Both the position numbers and the translations under genes were made by a program. 64,000 nucleotides of DNA from Rappaport israeli. GTDB taxonomy: Bacteria > Pseudomonadota > Gammaproteobacteria > Cardiobacteriales > Cardiobacteriaceae. The stretch is taken from assembly GCF_001888055.1 (NCBI RefSeq), contig NZ_LXHZ01000022.1:1-64000 (forward strand). The letters run 5' to 3'. Below are positions 19,333-30,084 of the stretch, one piece after another. Under the pieces are notes generated by a model. It did not search any database and was not told the origin of the DNA. It was given only the letters and a program-made list of their open reading frames with translations. The first letter of the stretch is position 1; each line of letters starts with the position of its first letter.

Positions 19333-20158
19333 TCCTCTCCTGCAAAGCCGCCACTGGATAGCGCCCCCCCACCAAAACCTCCTCCCCTCTCTTGGCTAAA
19401 ATCTCATAAAGCCTAGCTAATGAATAACGCTGTGCCGAAACCGCAATAAAACGCCCCTCATCAACAACCTTCTCCAAGACAAAAGAAGCTGGCACCTCCT
19501 TAAAACTCAACCACCACAACCCCTCCCGAGGCGGCAACAATAATTCCTCACAACGTCCATCTTGCATAACATACACCCGATTTGCCGTTGCAATAATTTC
19601 CTCATAATCATGCGAAATCATCAACACACTCGCTGAATGCGCCATTTCCGCCAAAAGCGGACGCAACGCCTGTTTTTGCCCATCATCCAAACCATTTGTC
19701 GGCTCATCTAATAACAAAATCTGTGGCGCATGAATCCACGCCTGCGCCAAACCCACCCGTTGACGATAACCATGTGATAACGCCTGACAACGCAAACCCA
19801 ACACCGCCTGCAATTGACAACGCGCCACCACAAAATCAACCGCCTGCGACACCTCCCTCACCCCACGAACCTGAGCACAATAACGCAAAAACTCCCCCAC
19901 CCGCATAGACGGATACAACGGCGCTTTATCTGGTAAAAATCCTAACCACTGAGACTTACGCTCAAAATGATAATCAATCGTCCCCACCTGCGCCAACTTA
20001 AGCCCCGCCAATAAAGACATCAACGTCGTTTTTCCAGCCCCATTACTACCAACCAACGCCGCCACCTCATTAGCATACAGCGCCAAATCACAATGCGCCA
20101 AAATACGCCTACCCCAAGCGCGATATCCCACATTTTTAGCAGACAACAACGGCATCAT
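19316..20158 (-). CDS. ABC transporter ATP-binding protein (GldA-like)
   Basis: 280 residues. Walker A GSNGAGKTT, Q-loop region, signature LSHGYRQRVGLAQA (LSHGY replaces the canonical LSGGQ), Walker B ILLLDEPTNGLD and the switch His in ISHDYEEI are all present. The remaining 75 residues are a C-terminal extension without a recognised motif. With the overlapping permease gene it makes a two-component ABC transporter of the type grouped with GldA/NatA/CcmA. It is first of the ATPase-permease-sohB-pepD unit. Confidence 0.9.
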   Translation of the reverse strand: MMPLLSAKNVGYRAWGRRILAHCDLALYANEVAALVGSNGAGKTTLMSLLAGLKLAQVGTIDYHFERKSQWLGFLPDKAPLYPSMRVGEFLRYCAQVRGVREVSQAVDFVVARCQLQAVLGLRCQALSHGYRQRVGLAQAWIHAPQILLLDEPTNGLDDGQKQALRPLLAEMAHSASVLMISHDYEEIIATANRVYVMQDGRCEELLLPPREGLWWLSFKEVPASFVLEKVVDEGRFIAVSAQRYSLARLYEILAKRGEEVLVGGRYPVAALQERIANVG

Positions 20159-20566
20159 TGATATTTACTCTAAACATAGCCTTAAAACGCTTCATTTTTA
20201 AATAACATTACACATATTGCTTAACATATTTAATATCCATTTTTCAATCTTTGACTAAACACACTCTCACCATTTCATCAAACTACTGCAAAAATCTAAT
20301 CTTACTCAAAACTCAAAACTCAAGCAGGATATTCACTCAGTCTAAAATTTCCATCACACTCCCCCACCAAGCGCCTAAGCCCGCACCTCACATTTACACA
20401 ACAAATCCTGTGCGCAACACTTTATAAGTACCACAACTCCTTAGCGCATTTTTATAGCAAAAATCTTCTGCATAATACTTTACATCTCGCACAATATTTA
20501 GCGCCACATCAAACCATCTATGCAACATCAATTTTCTAGTGACTTATATTATAAATTCCATATGCG
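20159..20566. other. Intergenic region, no gene recognised
   Basis: About 410 AT-rich bases between the divergent ABC ATPase start and the ribosomal-protein terminators. A tandem ACTCAAAACTCAAAACTCAAG stretch near 20306-20326 is the only repeat noticed. No RNA or coding signature is seen. Confidence 0.5.
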
Positions 20567-20570
20567 CAAA

Positions 20571-20593
20571 AAAACCCGCATAATGCGGGTTTT
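20571..20593 (-). terminator. Second hairpin downstream of rpmG
   Basis: Read on the minus strand, AAAACCCGCA-TTATGCGGGTTTT runs into a seven-T tract. It is about 100 bases beyond rpmG and probably a backup terminator. Confidence 0.7.
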
Positions 20594-20663
20594 GCATAAC
20601 CAAATAATCACAGAAAATAATTTAACCACCTTAAATATTAAAAATTTCCCGTTTCTAAAACAA

Positions 20664-20691
20664 AAGCAGCGCCAAATTGTTGACGCTGCTT
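20664..20691 (-). terminator. Terminator directly after rpmG
   Basis: On the minus strand AAGCAGCG...CGCTGCTT forms an 8-bp stem with a 12-base loop followed by TTGTTTT, six bases after the rpmG stop. Confidence 0.75.
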
Positions 20692-20696
20692 CAATA

Positions 20697-20867
20697 TTAT
20701 TTGATTTTAGCTTCTTTATAAATTACATGCTTACGCGCAACTGGATCAAATTTTTTGATTTCCATTTTTTCAGGCATATTACGCTTATTTTTAGTCGTGG
20801 TATAAAAATGTCCATTTCCTTCTGAAGAAACCAAACGGATTTTCTCACGCGCATTTTTTTTAGCCAT
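20697..20867 (-). CDS. rpmG: 50S ribosomal protein L33
   Basis: 56 residues: [17 protein letters not shown] at the N-terminus, then [10 protein letters not shown] and [19 protein letters not shown]. This is the typical short, basic L33, here of the form without zinc-binding cysteines (C-minus). It starts 11 bases after the rpmB stop with AGGAG before it. The rpmB-rpmG pair is the standard bacterial arrangement. Confidence 0.97.
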   Translation of the reverse strand: MAKKNAREKIRLVSSEGNGHFYTTTKNKRNMPEKMEIKKFDPVARKHVIYKEAKIK

Positions 20868-20878
20868 CGCTAAACTCC

Positions 20879-21115
20879 TTAAACTTTCTCGCCACGCGCA
20901 CGAATTTCAGATAAAACGGCATCAATACCTTTTTTATCAATAATGCGCATGCCATTTGCAGATACTTTTAATTTTACAAAACGATTTTCACTTTCAACCC
21001 AAAAACGATGCTCTTGAATATTAGGCAAAAAACGTCTTCTTGTTTTGTTTTGTGCATGGGAAACGGTGTTACCTACCATTGGCTTTTTACCAGTCACTTG
21101 GCAAACTCTGGCCAT
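20879..21115 (-). CDS. rpmB: 50S ribosomal protein L28
   Basis: 78 residues. [33 protein letters not shown] and [15 protein letters not shown] match L28 along its whole length. It is first in the rpmB-rpmG operon, with tRNA-Phe just upstream on the same strand. Confidence 0.97.
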   Translation of the reverse strand: MARVCQVTGKKPMVGNTVSHAQNKTRRRFLPNIQEHRFWVESENRFVKLKVSANGMRIIDKKGIDAVLSEIRARGEKV

Positions 21116-21149
21116 AGCCGTACCTCTTAAAATATCTAGTTAAAATGAG

Positions 21150-21225
21150 TGGTGGCCAAGGGCGGAATCGAACCACCGACACGCGGATTTTCAATCCGCT
21201 GCTCTACCGACTGAGCTACTTGGCC
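21150..21225 (-). tRNA. tRNA-Phe (GAA)
   Basis: 76 bases with encoded CCA. On the minus strand the acceptor GGCCAAG pairs with CTTGGCC, the D arm is TAGCTCAGTCGGTAGAGCA, the anticodon stem GCGGA/TCCGC encloses TTGAAAA with anticodon GAA, and the T loop is TTCGATT. It lies 35 bases upstream of rpmB, so tRNA and ribosomal genes may share a transcript. Confidence 0.95.
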
Positions 21226-21622
21226 GTGAAAGGCGGCTATTAAACTGTATTTCATCCATGCCGTCAACATTATTTTTCATAAAAATACAAAAAATACATT
21301 CCTATCAAAAAAAATTAAGAAAATACAAATATTTAAAATTTACAAAAATATCAAAATCAGCGCGATAGCACGAAAGCTATTCACGCATAAATTTTTTGAC
21401 AAAAACAGCTTGCCCATCGCTTCAAACAATATGAGCCAAATTTAATCTTAGTGGAATGGATAAATTTTTGCTTAATTTTTATACCTTTTCTTATCTTTAT
21501 TCTCTTCACAACAATAATAACAAAAACTCATAAACGCAATAAAAACCATTGAGCAGACACATTGAGCAGACAGTATATATTCTATGTAATTGCCACTCTC
21601 TATTTTTAAAAAGGTATTTAAA
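21226..21622. other. Intergenic region upstream of doxX-like gene
   Basis: About 400 very AT-rich bases between tRNA-Phe (minus) and the DoxX gene (plus). It must hold both promoters. The only structure noticed is a perfect 13-bp tandem repeat at 21547-21572, listed separately. Confidence 0.5.
21547..21572. repeat. Perfect tandem 13-bp repeat before the doxX-like gene
   Basis: CATTGAGCAGACA occurs twice head to tail (21547-21559, 21560-21572), directly before an AT-rich GTATATATTCTATG stretch that could be a -10 region, about 50 bases upstream of the DoxX start. Confidence 0.6.
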
Positions 21623-22026
21623 ATGTTAAACGTATCTCCAACATTGCAAAGCAGAGTTCTATCAATTGTGCGTATTGTAACTGGTTATTCTTTTTTCCTT
21701 CATGGCACAGCTAAAGCATTTGCTTTCCCAATTGATAATACTAATTTTTTTGACTCTTACTTCTCTATGATTGGTGCTGCACCATCTTAGAATTAGTGTT
21801 AGGATTTTTGCTTATTATCGGATTATTTGCTCGTGTCGCTGCATTTCTTTCCTCAGGGATGATGGCTGTTGGTTATTTTATGATGTATCTTTCTTTATTC
21901 CCACTTGCAAATGGCGGTGAACCTGCAACACTCTATGCATTTATTTTCTTACATCTAGCTGTTGCTGGTGGTGGCATTTGGTCTGTAGATGCCGCGCTTA
22001 ACAAAAATAATGCTGTTATTAAATAA
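21623..22026 (+). CDS. DoxX-family membrane protein (frameshifted)
   Basis: About 134 residues with four membrane segments. ATG 21623 starts LQSRVLSIVRIVTGYSFFLHG, a typical DoxX opening. A break near 21780 leads into the next frame, which reads TILELVLGFLLIIGLFARVAAF, the family's conserved second helix, and then MMYLSLFPLANGGEPA. DoxX-type proteins are small inner-membrane proteins linked to respiratory or redox functions; the role here is unknown. It is single, with a hairpin after its stop. Confidence 0.8.
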
Positions 22027-22039
22027 ATAATACATTTTA

Positions 22040-22072
22040 AGTTTTAGGCACATCCGTTATGCGCCTAAAACT
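22040..22072. terminator. Bidirectional terminator between doxX-like gene and yggX
   Basis: AGTTTTAGGC and GCCTAAAACT are a perfect 10-bp inverted repeat with a 13-base loop between two convergent genes. T-rich flanks are weak on both sides. Confidence 0.7.
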
Positions 22073-22095
22073 ATTAATAATTTTCTCACTTAAGC

Positions 22096-22356
22096 TTATT
22101 TTGGCTGGTACTCTGCAGGACTTACTTTTGCATCATTAAATAAGAATTCTTGCATTTTCTCTCTTAAAAACTTTTGTGTTTCTGGTTCAAAAGATGATAG
22201 ACGATATTCATTTAGTAGCATTGTTTGTTGCGCTAACCATAACTGCCAAGCCTCTTGGCTAATCTGTTGATAAATACGCTCACCCAGCTCACCAGCAATT
22301 GGCTTACGCGGTAGTTGTTCTCCCATACGCTGTAATTTTTGGCAAAAAATTTCCAT
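22096..22356 (-). CDS. yggX: Fe(2+)-trafficking protein YggX
   Basis: 86 residues. FCQKL near the start (the single conserved Cys), GELGERIYQQISQEAWQLW and QQTMLLNEYRLSSFEP match YggX closely. The family protects iron-sulfur enzymes against oxidative damage and is thought to help iron supply. In many gammaproteobacteria it sits next to mutY; here mutY is not adjacent. Confidence 0.95.
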   Translation of the reverse strand: MEIFCQKLQRMGEQLPRKPIAGELGERIYQQISQEAWQLWLAQQTMLLNEYRLSSFEPETQKFLREKMQEFLFNDAKVSPAEYQPK

Positions 22357-22499
22357 GATTTCGTCCTAAATTTTATCTTAAAAAAAGATATCTTAACATA
22401 ACGTTTAATAGCCGAATTATTTGTGCACTTTTATCGCCACTTATGCAAGTGTTGTATAATCGCACTTTTTATTAAAACGCGCCAATTTTAGGAATCGCT

Positions 22500-22868
22500 A
22501 TGGCTGAAAAACTCGTTATCATGATTTTAAATGCAAATCCGCAAAATAGTACCGAAATTCTTGAGCCGATTTATCACGCAACCATTGCCGCATCTATGGA
22601 TTATCAGGTCGAAATTATTTTCGCAGGAAGCGCTGGCGAGCTGGCGATTCGCAAAGTAGCAGAAAAAATCCCTACAGCTCGCAAAACTGATGAAACGATT
22701 TATGATTTAATCAAAGAAGCTTATCAAAGTGGCGTGGTCATCAAAGCAAGTAAATTTGTAGTACAAAAATGGGGCGACAATCTTATTGCTGAAGTGAGTG
22801 AGGTCGTTAGTGGTGGTTATATTGTAGGGGAAATTATGAATGCCAATGTGGTTACACTTACTTATTAA
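22500..22868 (+). CDS. DsrE-family protein
   Basis: 122 residues with an alpha/beta layout: an initial strand LVIMILNANPQN, then AMDYQVEIIFAG-type second strand and a C-terminal GGYIVGEIMNANVVTLTY. This is the DsrE/YchN-like fold. No Cys is present at the position used for sulfur relay in DsrE/TusD, so a sulfur-transfer role is unlikely. It is followed 37 bases later by hpt on the same strand. Function unknown. Confidence 0.75.
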   Translation: MAEKLVIMILNANPQNSTEILEPIYHATIAASMDYQVEIIFAGSAGELAIRKVAEKIPTARKTDETIYDLIKEAYQSGVVIKASKFVVQKWGDNLIAEVSEVVSGGYIVGEIMNANVVTLTY

Positions 22869-22905
22869 GCATCTAATATTAATTTTTAAATAACAAGGCA
22901 ATACT

Positions 22906-23475
22906 ATGAGCAATCTTGATAATCAAACGCTAGAGAATGTACTTAAAAACTCCGAATGTTTAATTACTAGTGAGCAGGTCAACGCTGCTTATGAGCGCTT
23001 AGCCGCGCAACTTAATTTGCATTATGCACAATTAAATCCTTTAGTCATTGTCGTGATGAACGGCGGCCTAATCCCAGCGGGACATTTAATTAGTAAACTT
23101 AGTTTTTTTCATCGTATGGATTATATTCACGCTACCCGCTATCGCAACAACCAAGGCACCAATGATTTACAGTGGTGCAAACGCCCACAGGCCTCACTCT
23201 CTGGAGAACATGTTTTACTGATTGATGATATTTTTGACGAAGGCATTACTTTAAAAACTATTGTAGATGAGTTGAGCCTACAAAAACCCGCTAGCCTTAA
23301 AACTTGCGTACTGCTAAATAAAAGGCATCAACGCAAAATAGATAATTTTGATGTGGATTTTGTTGGCACTGAGGTAGCAGACCGCTATATTTATGGCTGT
23401 GGCATGGACTATCATGGCTATTTGCGCCATTTATCAGGCATTTATGCTCTAAGAGAAGATGCACAGAGCCAATAA
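22906..23475 (+). CDS. hpt: Hypoxanthine-guanine phosphoribosyltransferase
   Basis: 189 residues. VVMNGGLIPAGHLISKL (the pyrophosphate loop), and VLLIDDIFDEGITL (the PRPP-binding motif with two Asp) are clear. The C-terminal VADRYIYGCGMDYHGYLRHL binds the purine. It salvages hypoxanthine and guanine to IMP and GMP in the cytosol. The group with this DDIFDEG motif includes the Hpt of Neisseria and Pseudomonas. It ends seven bases before the convergent EamA transporter gene. Confidence 0.92.
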   Translation: MSNLDNQTLENVLKNSECLITSEQVNAAYERLAAQLNLHYAQLNPLVIVVMNGGLIPAGHLISKLSFFHRMDYIHATRYRNNQGTNDLQWCKRPQASLSGEHVLLIDDIFDEGITLKTIVDELSLQKPASLKTCVLLNKRHQRKIDNFDVDFVGTEVADRYIYGCGMDYHGYLRHLSGIYALREDAQSQ

Positions 23476-23481
23476 ACCAAA

Positions 23482-24369
23482 CTAAGAAACCGACGGTTCA
23501 AATTGTGCGATGAGCATAGCAATAAACATCATCGCACAACCGCTTAACATTAAAGGCGTTATCTGTTCATCTAGTAACCACCAACCAAATCCCAATGCAA
23601 ATACCGCTTCCATAGATAATAAAATCGCTGCAGCACTTGCACTGACTTTGCGTTGTCCTACGGCTTGCAAGAAAAATGCCAGTGCTGATGAACCCAAGCC
23701 TGTATAGGCAATATCCCAAAAAGTAATTTTCAGCGCAGACCAATCTATAAGCGCCTCAATCCCTTCAACCACACCCACGCCAATTATTGCTAACAAAGCA
23801 ACAGTCCACAGTTGCACCACTGAAAATGCCAACACATTGGCATGTCTAACGGCTATACCCATCCAGATAACCTGCAAAGACCAAAAAAAGGTGCCAAATA
23901 AAGTTAAATAATCGCCAATATTCCACACCAAGAGCATATTATCAGCAGATACCCCTATAAAGCACCATAATCCTATACAGGAAAATCCCACCGCCGCTAT
24001 AGTATGGCGCGACATTTTTTGCCCAAATAGTGCCAATATTATGGGAATTAAAATCACATACAGACCAGTCAAAAAACCTGATTTTCCTGCGGTGGTATAA
24101 CCCAATCCCCACTGCTGGGCAATCATACCGCCAAACATTAAAATCCCACTCACCGCGCCATAAAAGCCCCAGCGCCCATAATGAGCTAATGGATACATGT
24201 AATGCTGTGCAAGCCAGATAAAAGAAAGCGTTACCGCTGCAAATAGAAAACGCCATGCAGTAAACCATAAGGGATTAACAAACTGCGCGCCATGACGCTG
24301 AAAGATAAATGCCAACCCAAACAACACCGCCGTTACAAGAAGCGCTAAATGCCCATAATTAAAACGCAT
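23482..24369 (-). CDS. DMT-superfamily (EamA) transporter
   Basis: 295 residues, ten predicted membrane segments in two EamA repeats. AFIFQRHGAQFVNPLWFTAWRF opens repeat one and YTGLGSSALAFFLQAVGQRKVSASAAAILLSMEAVFA is the conserved core of repeat two. Such transporters export amino acids or other metabolites; the substrate is unknown here. It is downstream of secF on the same strand, with about 36 bases between, and is probably not functionally linked to it. Confidence 0.88.
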   Translation of the reverse strand: MRFNYGHLALLVTAVLFGLAFIFQRHGAQFVNPLWFTAWRFLFAAVTLSFIWLAQHYMYPLAHYGRWGFYGAVSGILMFGGMIAQQWGLGYTTAGKSGFLTGLYVILIPIILALFGQKMSRHTIAAVGFSCIGLWCFIGVSADNMLLVWNIGDYLTLFGTFFWSLQVIWMGIAVRHANVLAFSVVQLWTVALLAIIGVGVVEGIEALIDWSALKITFWDIAYTGLGSSALAFFLQAVGQRKVSASAAAILLSMEAVFALGFGWWLLDEQITPLMLSGCAMMFIAMLIAQFEPSVS

Positions 24370-24405
24370 TATATAACCATTGCACTCGTAATATCACTTT
24401 ATAAA

Positions 24406-25326
24406 TTAGGGCATATCGTCAATTTCTTCTTTGGGTTTGGGAATTAAATCCTCATGTTTAACACCTAGACGTGCTACTAAAGCGCTCGCAACTAAAATAG
24501 AAGAATATGTTCCAAATATTACGCCAAAAATCATCGCCGCAGCAAACCCAAATAACGTTTCCCCACCAAAAAACAATAACGCAAGCACCGCAAGCAAGGT
24601 TGTTAAACCTGTAACGATGGTACGCGCTAAGGTTTGATTAATAGCAATATCAATAATATCTTTAGGCGCTTGTGCTGGCATTTTCAAGAAGTTCTCACGA
24701 ATGCGATCATAGACTACCACCGTATCATTAACTGAATATCCCAAAACTGCTAGAAGCGCTGCTAATACCGTTAAATCAAACGGCCATTGCATCAATGAAA
24801 AAACACCTGCTGTTACAATCACATCATGCAATTGCGCCAATACCGCGCCAATAGCAAATTTCCATTCAAATCGAATACCTAAATAAATAATCATTCCTAC
24901 AGTTGCTAGCACCAAAGCGGTAATACCTTTTTCAATAAGTTCTTCTTTGTATTGTCCACCAATTTTAGACTGTCCAGAAACCACTACATTTTCATCTACC
25001 GATTGCAAAGTGGCGATAATATCTTGCATTAACATATTGGTATCACGCCCTTCCAGCTCTGAAAATCGCACTTGTATGTCTTGCGAAGAGCCATATTGAA
25101 TCACTGTTGCATTGGGATGCACTTCTCTAATTTTCTGTCGAATCTCAGCAATACTCACCGCCTGAGGATATTTCACCTCAACGGTTGCACCGCCTGTAAA
25201 TTCCAAACCAAAATTAAACCCACGAACGAAGATTAAAACCAAACAGACAAGCGTCAAAGCCAAAGAAAACCACAAGCCTTTCTGCCCATAATTCATGAAC
25301 CGCACATAGGGTAAGTTAAATTTCAT
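24406..25326 (-). CDS. secF: Protein translocase subunit SecF
   Basis: 306 residues with six membrane segments. GFNFGLEFTGGATVEV (the N-terminal FGLDFTGG motif), GYSVNDTVVVYDRIREN and TLFGFAAAMIFGVIFGTYSS are the SecF hallmarks. With SecD and YajC it uses the proton gradient to help late steps of Sec-dependent export. It starts nine bases after secD. Confidence 0.96.
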   Translation of the reverse strand: MKFNLPYVRFMNYGQKGLWFSLALTLVCLVLIFVRGFNFGLEFTGGATVEVKYPQAVSIAEIRQKIREVHPNATVIQYGSSQDIQVRFSELEGRDTNMLMQDIIATLQSVDENVVVSGQSKIGGQYKEELIEKGITALVLATVGMIIYLGIRFEWKFAIGAVLAQLHDVIVTAGVFSLMQWPFDLTVLAALLAVLGYSVNDTVVVYDRIRENFLKMPAQAPKDIIDIAINQTLARTIVTGLTTLLAVLALLFFGGETLFGFAAAMIFGVIFGTYSSILVASALVARLGVKHEDLIPKPKEEIDDMP

Positions 25327-25335
25327 TGTTCATTC

Positions 25336-27196
25336 TCACATATTTAATTTTGCTTGTTTTTTGCGCAATAAAAAGAATTCAATTAGCGCCCTAGTTACAT
25401 AAATGGCGGTAAACATCGATGTAATGATGCCCACAGATAAGGTTACCGCAAATCCTTTAATCGGGCCTGCGCCAAAGCTAAATAATAATATCGCGACAAT
25501 CAAAGTCGTAATATTAGCATCTACAATTGTCGACAAAGCATTATCAAAACCTGCTCTTACCGCCTGTTTCACATCGGAACTTTGTTGTAATTCTTCACGG
25601 ATACGCTCATAAATCAAAACGTTAGCATCTACCGCCATTCCAAGCGTTAGAATAATCCTGCTATACCGGGTAAGGTAAGCGTTGCGCCTAATAGCGACAT
25701 CAAACCCACCAACAAAACGACATTCCCTGCCAAAGCAATATCAGCAAAAAATCCCAACTTGCGGTAATACAACAGCATAAATATCGCCACCAACATCAAT
25801 CCCAATATTGAGGCATTTAAACCTTGCTCAATATTTTGTTTCCCAGCACTTGGGCCAATGGTGCGCTCTTCAATAATATAGACAGGGGCAACCAACGACC
25901 CTGCGCGCAAAGTAGAAGCCAAACTCTGCGCACGCGACATAGGCGCTACACCCGTAATTTGAAAATTAGAGCTAAACTGACCCTGAATGGTGGCTGAATT
26001 GACTACTGTTTCTCTTTTCTCCACCTCGGTAACAAGCTCACCATTGGCATCTTTACGTGTTACAGGCAAATATTCAACATACATGGTCGCCATCGGTTTT
26101 TGCAAATTCTCACGCGTAATCTGCGCCATTTGCGCGCCACCTGCTGAATCCAACACTACATTGACCTGCGGTTGTGAGCTGTGTTGTCCAAAACCTGCGC
26201 TAGCATCGACAATATGTTCTCCACTCATCACCACGCGACGCTTTAATACAATTGGAGTTCCATCTTCAAAGTAGGCTAATTTACTGCCAAAAGGTGCGCG
26301 ACGACTCCGCGCTGCCTGCATCACATCGGCTGTTTCATCGACAATATAAAACTCAAGTGTTGCCGTTGAGCCTAACAATTCTTTAGCACGCGCTGTATCT
26401 TGAATCCCAGGCAATTGCACTAAAATCCTATCATCGCCTACAACTTGAATGGATGGCTCTGCTACGCCTAAGCTATCAACACGTCCAGCCATGCGTATCC
26501 GATTTTGCTCGGCTGCGCGTCTTTTGCCGCGGCAATACCCTCTTCGGTTGGGACAAGGCGCACCCCTTCTTGCTCACCATCGCTGACATTAATGCGCTGT
26601 ATATCATTAGGCAATACGCGAAACAATTCATTAAGCGCCAAATCACGCGCTGCAGCAGTATCAAAATAGACTACCGCCCCTCCTTGATCGGCATGCTCAA
26701 TAGACTGATAGCTCAAATCATGATCTTTTAAAGTAGAAACCACCAAATCAGCTAGATTTTCACTGCGACGTTGAAATAATTCATTACTATCGACTTGCAA
26801 TAAAAATGACACACCACCGCGCAAATCCAAACCTAAATTCATTGGGGATAATCCAAAAGATTGCATCCAATCAGGGGTATTGGACAGCAAATTAATAGCA
26901 ACCGTCGTATCAGGAAAAGCCTCTGCTAGCCAATCCTTACTCTCTAGCTGAGCTTGAGTTTGTGCAAATAAAATCTCCACACTGCGCTCAGATACAGCAA
27001 TTTTGCGATAATCCGCATCATGCTCTTTTAATAATTGCTCCACCTTTGGCAATGCTGCCTGCGCTGCTTGCGCGTCAGCAAACTGCATTTGTACCGCTGG
27101 ACTTTTGCCATACCAATTGGGCAAAGCTAATAAAAGCCCCACCACCATCAACACAGCAATCACCATATATTTCCAACTAGCAAAGGGCTTAGACAT
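25336..27196 (-). CDS. secD: Protein translocase subunit SecD (frameshifted)
   Basis: About 620 residues spread over three frames. The first part holds [16 protein letters not shown] and the periplasmic P1 domain; after a break near 26500 the second carries [21 protein letters not shown] and the first membrane helices, ending LTLPGIAG; after a break near 25645 the third resumes with [17 protein letters not shown] and the last helices. Every SecD domain is there in order. ATG 27196 is preferred because AGGAAG precedes it. SecD is needed for normal growth, so two real frameshifts are unlikely. It lies between yajC and secF. Confidence 0.93.
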
Positions 27197-27299
27197 AACC
27201 ACTTCTTCCTAAACTTAAAAAAGCACCAGCCTAGCTGATGCCATATTGAACAAACAACAACGCAACTCAGCGGCGCGTCATACTCTTTACACGGCAAAT

Positions 27300-27674
27300 C
27301 TATTCATCTCGCGTAACATCATTAGCCGCTACTTGTTCGCCTAGATTGCCTTTTAAGCTTCCTTTTGGTAATACTTGGGTAACAAACTGACGTTGCAAAC
27401 GTACCACCGTATTGCGCGCAATTTCCAAATCAATAGCGTATTCATCTAGTGCTACCACACGCCCCATCAAACCGCCTCCAGTGATGACCTCATCACCTTT
27501 TTTTAACGCAGCAACCATCGCCTTATGCTCTTTCATACGCTTACGCTGAGGCGCAATCATAAAAAACCACATAATGGCAAAAATTCCCACCATCATCACC
27601 AACTGCAACATCCCACCACCTGCGCTTGCTTGACCTGGGGCTGCTTGAGCATAAGCTTGTTCAATGAATAACAT
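27300..27674 (-). CDS. yajC: Sec translocase accessory subunit YajC
   Basis: About 124 residues. One membrane helix (VMMVGIFAIMWFFMI), then APQRKRMKEHKAMVAALKKGDEVITGGGLMGRVV, the strongly conserved YajC core. ATG 27674 is chosen, seven codons into the longest frame, because AGGAGAGG lies immediately before it. The gene order tgt-yajC-secD-secF is the usual bacterial one. Confidence 0.95.
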   Translation of the reverse strand: MLFIEQAYAQAAPGQASAGGGMLQLVMMVGIFAIMWFFMIAPQRKRMKEHKAMVAALKKGDEVITGGGLMGRVVALDEYAIDLEIARNTVVRLQRQFVTQVLPKGSLKGNLGEQVAANDVTRDE

Positions 27675-27761
27675 AACCTCTCCTAAATTATCCAAACATC
27701 CAAAGGGCGCGAGTATAGCAAAAACTACGCCCTAATGAGTAATTTTGTGGTATCTATGCAA

Positions 27762-28871
<1,110 letters not shown>

Positions 28872-28903
28872 TTATTCAACACTCCTTCCCCATCACTTAA
28901 TAC

Positions 28904-28932
28904 AAAAAAGGAAGGCGCAAACCTTCCTTTTT
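28904..28932. terminator. Bidirectional terminator between the PG-binding gene and tgt
   Basis: AAAAAAGGAAGG-CGCAAA-CCTTCCTTTTT forms a strong A/T-flanked hairpin that works on either strand. On the minus strand it closes the repeat-protein gene upstream of tgt. Confidence 0.85.
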
Positions 28933-28956
28933 AAATACAACGGCTGAATCAATATA

Positions 28957-29922
28957 TTATTGAACGCCTAAAGCACGCAACGTTTCAAACGTCACACCGC
29001 CTACAGATAAATTATTAGCGCGCTGATAAGCTTCAACCGCAGTTAAAGTGGATGGACCAAGTGCGCCATCAACCGCGCCTACATTATAACCTTCGCGATT
29101 AAGCGCCTGCTGTAATTGTTCAATCGTTGCTTTGTTGATATTCGCCGTACACAATACAGGCTCCCAACGTGCTTGAGCATCTGCTACTTTCTCATATACC
29201 GTAATCTCAGCATATTCAGCAGGAATTTCAATCATTCTCTCTTCAGCTTCTTTAACCAATTTTTTCACCCGCACCGTTTGATATTGCGCCTCAACAGGCA
29301 CTTCTTCAACCGTCGCCTCTTGGTCAAGAACTTGTTTTTCAATGGTGACATAAACCGCTTCAATAGGCATTTCTCTCACTTGAGCCTGCTCTTGCACCAC
29401 GCGCTTAGTTACAGTTTCATATTCTGCAGGCACCTCTCCAATTCGCATAACCTCACTAACCGATTGAATTTGGCGATTAGAGCCTTCGCTTGTACCAGAT
29501 AAATAAGCAGGACGCGCCACCACTTCATCTTCCACCTCAACATATTGAGGTGGAATAACTTCCTTACCAACACTTGCAGGCTCTACTTCAATTTCTTCCT
29601 GCACAGTTTTATAAGTTGCTGGCACCACGCGCAATTCAACCCCAGCAGGCTTAATCATTACCTCTTCTTCCACCCACTCATATTCTGCAGGAATAATTTC
29701 AATAGTTTGAGAAGCCTCTTTAACCACCACTTGCTCAGTGCGTCTTTCAAATTGTGCAGGCACAACAACTAAAGCCTGACACTCACCACCTCTTGCCTGT
29801 GGCAAGCTCAGCGTCAACGCATTGTTAACCGCCTGCTCTACAGTGGATTGTTCACTTTGTTGCGCTTGCGCAGATACCGCTACAGCAACAGCCAATGCCA
29901 GTGAAACTTTACGTTTAATCAT
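28957..29922 (-). CDS. Exported repeat protein with C-terminal peptidoglycan-binding domain
   Basis: 321 residues. A signal peptide (MIKRKVSLALAVAVAVSAQA) is followed by about eight imperfect repeats of 22-25 residues of the form (V/I)PAxYExVxEEVxVxPA, spanning residues 50-255. A C-terminal PG_binding_1 domain follows (IEQLQQALNREGYNVGAVDG, then LGPSTLTAVEAYQRANNL). One C pair (C48 and C258, approximately) could form a disulfide. ATG 29922 is chosen over an upstream TTG because of the AGGAG before it. The repeats are acidic and likely beta-rich. Related repeat proteins exist in proteobacteria but I know of no assigned function. A periplasmic wall-bound role is inferred. Confidence 0.8.
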   Translation of the reverse strand: MIKRKVSLALAVAVAVSAQAQQSEQSTVEQAVNNALTLSLPQARGGECQALVVVPAQFERRTEQVVVKEASQTIEIIPAEYEWVEEEVMIKPAGVELRVVPATYKTVQEEIEVEPASVGKEVIPPQYVEVEDEVVARPAYLSGTSEGSNRQIQSVSEVMRIGEVPAEYETVTKRVVQEQAQVREMPIEAVYVTIEKQVLDQEATVEEVPVEAQYQTVRVKKLVKEAEERMIEIPAEYAEITVYEKVADAQARWEPVLCTANINKATIEQLQQALNREGYNVGAVDGALGPSTLTAVEAYQRANNLSVGGVTFETLRALGVQ

Positions 29923-30084
29923 CAAATACTCCTTAACCAGTTAAAACAAAATCAAAACAACTAATATTTATAAAGACGCTACTTTATATCAATTTTGCCT
30001 AATTCTCAAAATTTCATAACGAAATAAAGCAAATACGACAAACCCATCCAATAAAAAATCATCTCATCATAACCACGCCGCAGC

